From DTU019 sp050949825 (GTDB taxonomy: Bacteria > Bacillota > Syntrophomonadia > Syntrophomonadales > Syntrophomonadaceae), in the NCBI GenBank assembly GCA_050949825.1, contig JBMNGL010000009.1, positions 1-20,412 on the forward strand: 20,412 nt of DNA. The letters run 5' to 3'. Position 1 is the first letter of the stretch, and the number at the start of each line of letters is the position of its first letter. The notes below the pieces were generated by a model, which ran no database searches, had not been told where the DNA came from, and saw only the letters and a list, made by a program, of their open reading frames with translations. Made by a program: the position numbers and the translations under genes. Shown here piece by piece: positions 14,071 to 20,412 of the stretch.

Positions 14071-14230
14071 AGGTTGAGAAAACTTTTTCAAATGAGAGGG
14101 CTTTAGCTAGATGCTGCTATATAAGGTAAGAAAGCAAATAGTTTGTCCTCTTTCCAGACCCTAGCTGCGGTGGTAAGGGCCTGGTCGCCGGGATTAGGGG
14201 GCATTTTCTGGAACAGGTGTTTTCGGCCAT

Positions 14231-14238
14231 GCTATAAT
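14231..14238 (+). promoter_or_regulatory. Possible extended -10 promoter
   Basis: TGCTATAAT is a perfect -10 box with the TGn extension, without a good -35 (GGAACA at best). It lies 30 bases before the structured region at 14267-14404 and could drive a small RNA on the plus strand. Confidence 0.35.
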
Positions 14239-14262
14239 ATAGATTGCCTGGCCATAATTGAC

Positions 14263-14452
14263 TCTACTGCAAAAAACCTTTTTGATGACGTATTGGTAAA
14301 TACATGGTTTAAAAATAGATAGTTTTTAATCCAAAATGAAATAATTAAAATTAGGAATTATCGTTGAGATACCTTGGTTTTCTCCTAATTTCTGTTTTTT
14401 GCAGATCAGTGTTAATCATAATGAGGCAGCGTTAATCTGCGCATGCAGTAGA
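14263..14452. other. AT-rich region with nested inverted repeats (small RNA or MITE)
   Basis: An outer 11-bp perfect pair CTGCAAAAAAC (14267-14277) and GTTTTTTGCAG (14394-14404) encloses three further hairpins: GTATT/AATAC (14290-14303), TTAAAAA/TTTTTAA (14309-14329) and AAATTAGGA/TCCTAATTT (14348-14391). A competing 9-bp pair TCTACTGCA (14263-14271) and TGCAGTAGA (14444-14452) shares part of the left arm. No protein frame fits. It could be a structured RNA or a small inverted-repeat insertion; no target duplication is seen. Confidence 0.5.
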
Positions 14453-14543
14453 ATCGTAATCTCATGGCTCTTACTGGAAAGCTGCGAGCATAGACTATAA
14501 GCGATAACTATGGCCGCCGGGATTTAAATTTTCAGCCCGGCCG

Positions 14544-14573
14544 GGGAACTTTTTTCCTGTCGGCTATGTCTAA
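14544..14573 (+). promoter_or_regulatory. ECF-type promoter of the sigma-factor gene
   Basis: GGGAAC (14544-14549), 18 bases, GTCTAA (14568-14573), followed by TAAAATAACCAGGT. Both boxes and the spacing equal those upstream of the divergent 723-aa surface gene, implying autoregulation by the encoded sigma factor. Confidence 0.75.
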
Positions 14574-14579
14574 TAAAAT

Positions 14580-14604
14580 AACCAGGTTCAGACCTGGTTG
14601 AACC
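14580..14604 (+). promoter_or_regulatory. Overlapping hairpins before the sigma-factor gene
   Basis: AACCAGGT-TCAG-ACCTGGTT (14580-14599) is a perfect 8-bp stem. An alternative 6-bp stem GGTTCA (14585-14590) with TGAACC (14599-14604) overlaps it, so the two cannot form together. Both lie at the very start of the transcript and next to the ribosome binding site. An operator for a dimeric regulator is an equal alternative. Confidence 0.5.
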
Positions 14605-14620
14605 GGGAGTGTTATTTAGC

Positions 14621-15184
14621 TTGGTTCCGGTAGATGATCTGATTAAAGAAGCCCAGGCGGGCAGCCTAAAAGCCTTTGAAGAACTGGTTCTGCTTTATCA
14701 GGACCGGGTTTTCACCCATTGCTGCCACCTGGCTAACAATAATTACGATGCCCAGGATCTGGCCCAGGATGTTTTTGTGCAGGCCTTTAGAAATGTACGT
14801 TCCTTCAGGCAGGAAGCAGATTTTGGAACCTGGCTGCATCGCATCGCGGTTAATCTGTGGATCAACTGGTGCCGCAAAAATAAAAAAGCGGTGGTGCTTT
14901 CACTGGATGAACCGCTGCTTTTGGGAGACCAGGAGCTAAACCGGGAACTGGCCGCCGGCCAGGATTCACCGCTGGAAGTCCTGGAGCGCGCCGAACTCAA
15001 TGAACAGCTGCGGCAGGCATTGAATCGCCTCCACCCGGAATATAAGGCGGTTTTGGTCCTGCGAGAGATGGAAGGCTATAGTTATGAGGAAATCGCCGGC
15101 CTTTTAGGCTGTTCTCTAGGTACCGTGAAGTCGCGTATAAACCGGGCTCGCAAAGCCCTGTTGAAAGAAATCAAGGCGGAGTAA
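14621..15184 (+). CDS. ECF-family RNA polymerase sigma factor (sigma-70 type)
   Basis: A 187-residue extracytoplasmic-function sigma factor. Region 2 is clear: AFEELVLLYQDRVFTHC, then YDAQDLAQDVFVQAFRNVRSFR and FGTWLHRIAVNLWINWCRK. After a linker, region 4 ends the protein with LHPEYKAVLVLREMEGYSYE and the helix-turn-helix EIAGLLGCSLGTVKSRINRA. I take the TTG at 14621 as start, with GGGAG eleven bases upstream. The GTG at 14609 is also in frame, adding four residues, but has no spaced ribosome binding site. It is followed after 58 bases by its anti-sigma gene. An identical promoter precedes this gene and the divergent surface-protein gene. The stress sensed is unknown. Confidence 0.94.
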   Translation: MVPVDDLIKEAQAGSLKAFEELVLLYQDRVFTHCCHLANNNYDAQDLAQDVFVQAFRNVRSFRQEADFGTWLHRIAVNLWINWCRKNKKAVVLSLDEPLLLGDQELNRELAAGQDSPLEVLERAELNEQLRQALNRLHPEYKAVLVLREMEGYSYEEIAGLLGCSLGTVKSRINRARKALLKEIKAE

Positions 15185-15242
15185 ATACCAATATCAGAAA
15201 CAAGGTTTAGTGCATATACTTATAATAGAAGGCGTGAATAAC

Positions 15243-16253
15243 ATGAACTGTAGGGAAGCCAGACAATCTATATCGCCTTACCTGGACGGGGTGCTGGACA
15301 GCAAAGAAACCCTCCTGGTGCAATTGCACCTGGACGGCTGTCAGCAGTGCCGCGCGGATTACCGGGATCAAGCCCGCTTGTCCGAATTGCTGCGCTTTAT
15401 GGGCAAGGATATTAAACCGGCGCCGCCCGGGTTCAAGGATGCGGTGATGCAGGCGGTACAGACTGAAGCCGTTAAGGCCGATCGTCCCCGGTTGCGGGCC
15501 GCCTGGGGCAAATTGTCCTGGAAGAAGGCCTGGCCGGCGGCGGCAGCGGCAGTATTTCTGGTCTTTGCTTCCCTGAGCGGGCTCTTGCCGGATAATCCTG
15601 CTATAGAACACATTGCCGTGCAGGACGGCAGCCAATTTGAACCGGCCCCGAATGCCACTCTGGAGCCAAATGAGATTGTGTCTCCCGGCGCCGTTACTGA
15701 TACGACGCCAAAAAACCCTGATGCCACAGTGAAACCCGAAAATCCGGTGGTGATTGCTGAAAATCCCCCCACTGACGCGTTTCCAATGCAGACCCCCTCC
15801 GCCCCGGTATTGTTAAGCATGGAGAATCGCAATATATTGACTACCATGCTGGTTGTCCGCAGCCAGGAGGATGAGGGCGCAGTTGCAGAAGAGGTGCAGT
15901 CTGTTACCGCCCGCTGCGGAGGATCGGTAGAAAAGCTGGGACAGCAGGTGAAAGACGGCACGAGCTATAATCTGTTCAAGATTACTGTTGACCGTGGTCA
16001 GAATAATACTTTGATCAACCGTCTCTCCTCATTGGGAACGGTCGTCAAACGCGACGAGGATCGCCAGGATATTTCCCAGGCTTATACACAGGCGCTGGAA
16101 CAGTTTCTCCGCCTGAGCACCCAGCGCGGCGAAAGCAAGGACCCTGCTGAGATCAAGCAGTTGGAACAGCAAATAACCGGGTTGCAGAAGCAATTGAGTG
16201 ATTGGAAGCAGCAGGCCGGTGTGTCAACCGTGGTCTTGTGGGTGCAGGATTAG
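15243..16253 (+). CDS. Membrane anti-sigma factor with zinc-finger domain and DUF4349-like C-terminus
   Basis: A 336-residue protein. The N-terminal anti-sigma domain has Cys3 and the HX3CX2C motif (HLDGCQQC; His29, Cys33, Cys36), the ZAS zinc ligands that hold the cognate sigma factor. A single membrane helix follows (about 97-115, AAAAAVFLVFASLSGLL). A proline/threonine/asparagine-rich linker (about 130-190) leads to an outer domain (about 195-336) that resembles DUF4349: MLVVRSQEDEGAVAEEVQSV, then VVKRDEDRQDISQAY and a coiled coil (about 280-325) ending in QLEQQITGLQKQLSDW. The ATG at 15243 follows AAGGCGTGA. Paired with the ECF gene, it probably releases it upon a cell-surface signal, perhaps by regulated proteolysis; that is inference. 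Confidence 0.88.
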   Translation: MNCREARQSISPYLDGVLDSKETLLVQLHLDGCQQCRADYRDQARLSELLRFMGKDIKPAPPGFKDAVMQAVQTEAVKADRPRLRAAWGKLSWKKAWPAAAAAVFLVFASLSGLLPDNPAIEHIAVQDGSQFEPAPNATLEPNEIVSPGAVTDTTPKNPDATVKPENPVVIAENPPTDAFPMQTPSAPVLLSMENRNILTTMLVVRSQEDEGAVAEEVQSVTARCGGSVEKLGQQVKDGTSYNLFKITVDRGQNNTLINRLSSLGTVVKRDEDRQDISQAYTQALEQFLRLSTQRGESKDPAEIKQLEQQITGLQKQLSDWKQQAGVSTVVLWVQD

Positions 16254-16268
16254 GATTAAACCATGATA

Positions 16269-16335
16269 TGACGAAGGAGCTTGCCCCAGGGGTTGTTCGC
16301 TGCGCGAAAGATTCTTCGCTACGCTCAGAATGACA
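16269..16335 (+). repeat. Left-truncated copy H1 of the 81-bp element
   Basis: The core GCCCCAGGGGTTGTTCGC and a complete right arm ending CAGAATGACA are present, but only the end of the left arm (GACGAAGGAGCTT) remains. Confidence 0.8.
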
Positions 16336-16392
16336 TAGGGAGTACGCTCAGAATGACATAGGGGTATGCTTAGAGTGATAGTTGCCGGCTGT

Positions 16393-16473
16393 TGTCATCC
16401 TGAACGAAGTGAAGGATCTTTCCCCGAGGGTTGTTCGCTTCGCGAAAGATTCTTCGCTGCGCTCAGAATGACA
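16393..16473 (+). repeat. 81-bp inverted-repeat element, copy H2
   Basis: Complete copy beginning TGTCATCCTGAACGAAGTGA, core TCCCCGAGGGTTGTTCGC, ending CAGAATGACA, in plus orientation. Confidence 0.92.
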
Positions 16474-16531
16474 TAGGGAGTGCGCTCAGGATGACAGTGG
16501 ATTCAAAAACATTTTAGATTATTATGATTAC

Positions 16532-16564
16532 AAAGAGGCTGTTCCGTTGGGAATAGCCTCTTTT
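16532..16564. terminator. Bidirectional terminator between convergent genes
   Basis: AAAGAGGCT (16532-16540) pairs with AGCCTCTTT (16555-16563), extended by TTCC/GGGAA inner pairs, and is followed by a further T on the plus strand. It sits between the end of the anti-sigma gene (plus) and the S8 protease (minus) and could serve both. Confidence 0.75.
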
Positions 16565-16631
16565 AACGTGCCAATATGCTTTTTTTACCTACATGTGTCA
16601 CGCGGCTGCGCAGACCGCATCTGCTGCCGGG

Positions 16632-19600
16632 CTATCCTCCTGACTCCTCACTATTTAGCTCCGCCACAATCAGGACTGCTTCCTCGCGGGATAGGTAGTT
16701 GTGGGGCTTGAAGGCGCTCTGCCAGGCGGCCGGCCAGAGGCTGCGTTCGTAACCTCTGGCCACGGCCGCTTTAGCCCAGTGAGGCACGGTGGGGAGATCC
16801 TGGGGGGCCATTAGCGGGCCGCTCCCTGATTTATCCCTTATTTCATAAATACGATCCATGATCAGGGCCATTTCGCTGCGGGTAGCCGGTTGAAAGGGGC
16901 GGAAGCTATTGTCGTCATAGCCTTCAATCAAGCCTTTTTCACGGGCTGCCTGCACAGGGCCGATGCCCCACCAGGGGATCTGTGCTTGATCCGTGAAGCG
17001 AGTCCCCTCCTGGCCCCCCCGCGGGGACAGGTTAAGACTGCGGCATATCAACCCCACCAGTTCCAGGCGGCTGATAGCGGCATAGGGCCGGAAAGCCCCG
17101 TCATCATAGCCTGATAGCACACCCTGCTCGGCCAGTCTCAGTATCTTGTCTTTGGCGGGACTGTGTTCTATATCGGTAAAGCGAAGGGCCGGTGAGGCCG
17201 GAGGCTGATAGTTCTCAATGGCTATAACCCTGCGTATTACCGCACCGTTGATGCTGTTGACGGCAACTACCCGCAGGGTGTTCTCTGCAGAATCTTCCAG
17301 CATCAACAGGTTGAAGCCGCCATCAGCGTCAGGCTGTAATGAAACCCGGCGCCCATCCCGGCGGTACACCGCGATCTGATCGGTATCGCTTTTTCCTTGC
17401 AGGATCAAGGTGCCGTTTAAAACGCTGGCCTTAACATTTAAAACCGGCAAGGGGGCGTTGGCATCACGATAGGCTTCAATCGCTGCCAGGCATGATCTGA
17501 TAGCATCCCCGGCCAGGGTTGTCACCCACACCGGGCGGCCGGCAATCATATCCTCAGGCTCAACGGCACAGCCCCCGCTGCTCACCAGGGTGCTGGGCAG
17601 CCACTGATAAACGCTGCCATCTGTCATGGTAAACATCTGGTTGACGGCATCATACTTGAGCAGGGTCTTTTCTGACCGCTCGGATGTTTCAGCACTGTCC
17701 AGGCGCAAGGCCTCGCTGCCCTGTCCTGACATAAATACCCTTACCCAGGAGCCCGGTTCAAAAGCGGGTCGAATCATCAGGCTGCCGCGGCGGAAGGCCC
17801 GGGTCTTACCGGTAAACTTGCATTCTTGAATCTGATTGTCTTTATTAAAAACATACAGGATCTGGTTGTTTTCATTGAAATAGATTACCCGTCCATAAAC
17901 CACCGCACTGAAGGCATCCAACTGCAGCCATTGGGAAGAATCCGGCAAGGGCTGTCCCACCACATAATCTCCCGCCTGAACGGCCTTCAGGTCCACTGCC
18001 GCCCCATCCCGAAAAATCCTGGCCCCGGGAAAGAGCCGATAGGCGACGCCGGTATTCAACTCCACGGTTTCATCCTCGGGAGAAACCCGCACCGCTGTGC
18101 CGATCACCACCTGCCGCTGCACAGTAATATAGTTCACCCAGCGGGTCTGCGGGGTAATCTGCATCTTGACCTTCATGCCCGGTTCCAGTCCTTCCATATC
18201 AATGCAGTCGGCGAATCCATAGGGAAGGGCAGCAAACATGCTGTCAGTCAGGTTGTTGTTGACGTTGATGGCTGCACCGGGATAAATCCGGTAGGGCTGG
18301 TCATCATTGATGAGCCAAATCTGGCGTCCGTTCATATCAACCCTTTTGATATAGCCTTCCACCGACCGGGCCTGAGCCCTGGCCTGCCACAGTACCTGAT
18401 GCAAGGGGTTTACTGCCGCCTTGATATGCGCTCCAACGGGAAAATCGCTGCTGTCGTCAATGGCTGCCCCATTCACCAGGATCTGCGCAGATAGATCCCC
18501 GCTGGTGAGGTAGTAGCCGCCTTCCCGGGTCCGGGGATTGGCCTCCATAATTAAATTGCCGGCAGGAGCCGCAAGCATCTGCACCCCGGCGCTTTCCCAG
18601 GACTGCAGCAAGAGATATGCCTTATGGCCATGCCAGTACAATTCACCACCGACCGGTGAGTTGACCTCATGGCCCGATTCAGCCATTTTGGACTGATCAT
18701 ATTCCAATAATCCGCTATAGCTTTGGCCGCTGCTTAAAACAATTTTTCCCCCGGCGTTGGAGACCACTGTATCGTGCTGCAGGGCCTCTCCATAGACCAG
18801 GGCATACGATTGCTGAGTGTAAGCCGGGTCCAGATAGGATGCGGTCACTTCAACGGTATATACGCCTGCTGCAGCGTTGGGGATAGAGACCTGTTCAACA
18901 TTATTGACGGCATCCGCCTGTCCGCTGCGGCTAAAATCGTTGCCCCGGTAAAGCTTTCCGGCAGGGTCTTTTACCACCAGGTCCAGGTTGTTGACCAGGG
19001 CCCCCGCTGCTCCTGCCGCCGGGGCGGGATCGGTCCAGGCCAGGGTGGCTTTGAACAAGACCCCGGGTTGATCGATGTTGATATGATATTCACGGGTCTG
19101 TCCGGCTGATATGCCCGCCTGGTTGATAAATTCCACAGTTCGATCGCGTACGGGCAGTATGGTCCCGGCCAGATCCAGGATGCCAAACCCGTGTGAGGAG
19201 GCCGCACCACTTTCGGGCAGGCGAGCGCCGTTTATCAGCAGGGCCTTTATCAAAGCCGCGGAGGGATTGTCAAGATGCCGGTAGGCGTCCAGGTATTCCC
19301 GCAGCAAGGCTACTGTTCCCCCGGTCACCGCCGCAGCCATGCTGGTACCGCTCATGGCGGTGTAGGACGGGTTGGGAGTGAAATTGCTCTGTACCATGGC
19401 AGAGCAAGCGGCTATGATATTGGATCCCGGAGCCAGCAATTCCGGTTTAATGCGGCCATCAGCGGCAGGGCCGCGGCTGGAGGAGGATAATATTTGGCCG
19501 GCATCGGCCAGTTTCATATCCAAAGCAGGCCGGGGCGCCTGGCTGGCTCCTACCACCAGGGCGTTTTTACTATTGGCCTCCATGGTCAGGGTCCCTGAAT

Positions 19601-20252
19601 CCGGGCCGCTGTTACCGGCGCCGAAAATAGGTAAAAAATCGGGATGCTCGGCCACAAAGGCATCGATTTGGCGGCTGCTGCTCCGATAAACATTGCCGCT
19701 GTTGCCCCATCCATTTACATAAACCCGCACCCCTTCCAGGTAGGCAGGGTTATACAGACTGGACAGGCTGGACGGTATCACGAGCCGGTCCTGTTGATCC
19801 AACAAGGCCTGAAAATAGAGCGAGCTGCCGGGGGCGATACCCCGGTATTTCCCCTGTGAAGCCTGGCCGCTGCCGACCAGGATTCCGGCCATATGGGTGC
19901 CATGCCCGGACGGGTCGCTGGGAATGGCGCGCCCGGAGACGGATTGAAGTTTGGCTATCCGGGGCGCTTGTCCTGTTTCACCGGCTAGATCAGGATGAAG
20001 TTCGTCAAGGCTGCCTTTATCCAAACCGCTGTCGGCCAGACCAATGATTTCCCCTTTTCCGCTTAAGCCGCCGGGAATGATAAAAGGCCCCGATGTAAAA
20101 GGGGCGGTATTGACAATATGGGCAGCCCTGTCGCTTAACAGGCTGGGACCGGAAGCATTCACCGGGGTTGAAAATATCAACGATAGCAAACACAACAGCA
20201 ATAGTCGGGCGGCCACACCCCGGCCGCACCGGGCAGCAATCTTTATCAACAT
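16632..20252 (-). CDS. SLH-anchored S8 subtilisin-like serine protease
   Basis: A 1206-residue exported protease. A signal peptide (LLLLCLLSLIFS region, cleavage near 33) is followed by the S8 domain (about 65-380) with an intact triad: Asp74 (LADSGLD), His117 (GHGTHMAG), Ser304 (SGTSMAAAVTGG), and oxyanion Asn214 (GAGNSG). No I9-type inhibitory propeptide is visible. A beta-sandwich of the kind found in large subtilases follows (about 388-498; ATLAWTDP, LVNNLDLVV, NNVEQV). About 500 beta-rich residues (500-1020) are unassigned. Three SLH repeats end the protein (about 1024-1070, 1085-1135, 1150-1202; GYDDGAFRP and GYDDNSFRP), binding the cell-wall polysaccharide. I start at the ATG at 20252, with GGAG six bases upstream; an in-frame GTG at 20285 lacks a ribosome binding site. 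The role is surface proteolysis; the substrate is unknown. Confidence 0.92.
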   Translation of the reverse strand: MLIKIAARCGRGVAARLLLLCLLSLIFSTPVNASGPSLLSDRAAHIVNTAPFTSGPFIIPGGLSGKGEIIGLADSGLDKGSLDELHPDLAGETGQAPRIAKLQSVSGRAIPSDPSGHGTHMAGILVGSGQASQGKYRGIAPGSSLYFQALLDQQDRLVIPSSLSSLYNPAYLEGVRVYVNGWGNSGNVYRSSSRQIDAFVAEHPDFLPIFGAGNSGPDSGTLTMEANSKNALVVGASQAPRPALDMKLADAGQILSSSSRGPAADGRIKPELLAPGSNIIAACSAMVQSNFTPNPSYTAMSGTSMAAAVTGGTVALLREYLDAYRHLDNPSAALIKALLINGARLPESGAASSHGFGILDLAGTILPVRDRTVEFINQAGISAGQTREYHINIDQPGVLFKATLAWTDPAPAAGAAGALVNNLDLVVKDPAGKLYRGNDFSRSGQADAVNNVEQVSIPNAAAGVYTVEVTASYLDPAYTQQSYALVYGEALQHDTVVSNAGGKIVLSSGQSYSGLLEYDQSKMAESGHEVNSPVGGELYWHGHKAYLLLQSWESAGVQMLAAPAGNLIMEANPRTREGGYYLTSGDLSAQILVNGAAIDDSSDFPVGAHIKAAVNPLHQVLWQARAQARSVEGYIKRVDMNGRQIWLINDDQPYRIYPGAAINVNNNLTDSMFAALPYGFADCIDMEGLEPGMKVKMQITPQTRWVNYITVQRQVVIGTAVRVSPEDETVELNTGVAYRLFPGARIFRDGAAVDLKAVQAGDYVVGQPLPDSSQWLQLDAFSAVVYGRVIYFNENNQILYVFNKDNQIQECKFTGKTRAFRRGSLMIRPAFEPGSWVRVFMSGQGSEALRLDSAETSERSEKTLLKYDAVNQMFTMTDGSVYQWLPSTLVSSGGCAVEPEDMIAGRPVWVTTLAGDAIRSCLAAIEAYRDANAPLPVLNVKASVLNGTLILQGKSDTDQIAVYRRDGRRVSLQPDADGGFNLLMLEDSAENTLRVVAVNSINGAVIRRVIAIENYQPPASPALRFTDIEHSPAKDKILRLAEQGVLSGYDDGAFRPYAAISRLELVGLICRSLNLSPRGGQEGTRFTDQAQIPWWGIGPVQAAREKGLIEGYDDNSFRPFQPATRSEMALIMDRIYEIRDKSGSGPLMAPQDLPTVPHWAKAAVARGYERSLWPAAWQSAFKPHNYLSREEAVLIVAELNSEESGG

Positions 20253-20292
20253 GTTATTCTCCACTCTTATGTAATGATTGTCCACCGGGACA

Positions 20293-20373
20293 TGTCATCC
20301 TGAGCGAAGCGAAGGATCTTGACCGGGGGGTTGTTCGCTGCGCGAAAGATTCTTCGCTGCGCTCAGAATGACA
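20293..20373 (+). repeat. 81-bp inverted-repeat element, copy I
   Basis: Complete copy beginning TGTCATCCTGAGCGAAGC, core GACCGGGGGGTTGTTCGC, ending CAGAATGACA. It lies only 40 bases upstream of the S8 protease start codon, so any promoter for that gene must lie within or beyond the repeat. Bases 20374-20412 carry only degenerate tails (GCTGCCATCTGG, GCTGCCCTCTGG). Confidence 0.92.
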
Positions 20374-20412
20374 GGGGGGGGCTGCCATCTGGACAGGGAC
20401 GCTGCCCTCTGG

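Larger units (their letters stand above)
16254..16531. other. Repeat-filled gap between anti-sigma and S8 protease genes
   Basis: Between two convergent genes, it contains a truncated repeat (16269-16335), a complete one (16393-16473), short CGCTCAGAATGACA ends (16344-16358 and 16483-16496) and no gene. Confidence 0.75.

Noticed and set aside
15207..15635. 142-codon minus-strand frame over the anti-sigma gene
   Set aside because: Antisense to a gene with clear ZAS motif and membrane helix; no ribosome binding site.
17826..18494. 222-codon plus-strand frame within the S8 protease gene
   Set aside because: Antisense to the unassigned part of the protease, but the minus frame is continuous with the protease and the SLH domains.
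43..20373. CRISPR array from regularly recurring repeats
   Set aside because: The repeats are dispersed, palindromic, 81 bp long and not separated by uniform spacers; no cas genes are present.

Overview
The window looks like a chromosomal stretch of an anaerobic Firmicute (Bacillota), probably a Clostridia-type, Peptococcaceae- or Syntrophomonas-like lineage. This is inferred from AGGAGG-type ribosome binding sites, frequent GTG/TTG starts, two exported proteins with the copper-amine-oxidase N-terminal-like domain, an SLH-anchored subtilase and a zinc-finger anti-sigma factor. No rRNA, tRNA or CRISPR array was seen. Most genes are on the minus strand; only the sigma/anti-sigma pair is on plus.

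From left to right: a small FMN-binding split-barrel protein; a TetR regulator; an RND efflux operon (lipoprotein adaptor overlapping the pump by ATGA); a tiny GIY-YIG endonuclease gene; an exported S41 peptidase; a TolC-family protein that appears to lack its beta-barrel segments; two tandem paralogous cell-surface proteins (315 and 723 aa); a structured AT-rich intergenic region of about 0.8 kb; an ECF sigma factor with its membrane anti-sigma factor; and a 1206-aa S8 protease with three C-terminal SLH domains.

Two regulatory circuits can be read from the DNA. (1) A GACCGRCYGGTC operator sits on the promoters of both the adaptor-pump operon and the separate TolC-like gene, so the local TetR protein probably controls a split tripartite efflux system. 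(2) The same promoter, GGGAAC-N18-GTCTAA, lies upstream of the ECF sigma gene (plus strand) and of the divergent 723-aa surface protein (minus strand). The sigma factor therefore probably regulates itself and its surface-protein neighbour.

The most unusual element is a repeat family that fills almost every intergenic gap. Each complete copy is 81 bp: a 28-bp terminal inverted repeat, a 25-bp core and a second 28-bp inverted repeat. At one place the same inverted repeats flank a single intact 92-codon GIY-YIG nuclease gene instead of the core (352 bp in total). A decayed start of a second GIY-YIG gene lies in another repeat cluster. I interpret the 81-bp copies as MITE-like internal-deletion derivatives of a minimal GIY-YIG element, analogous in logic to REP/RAYT but with a different enzyme.
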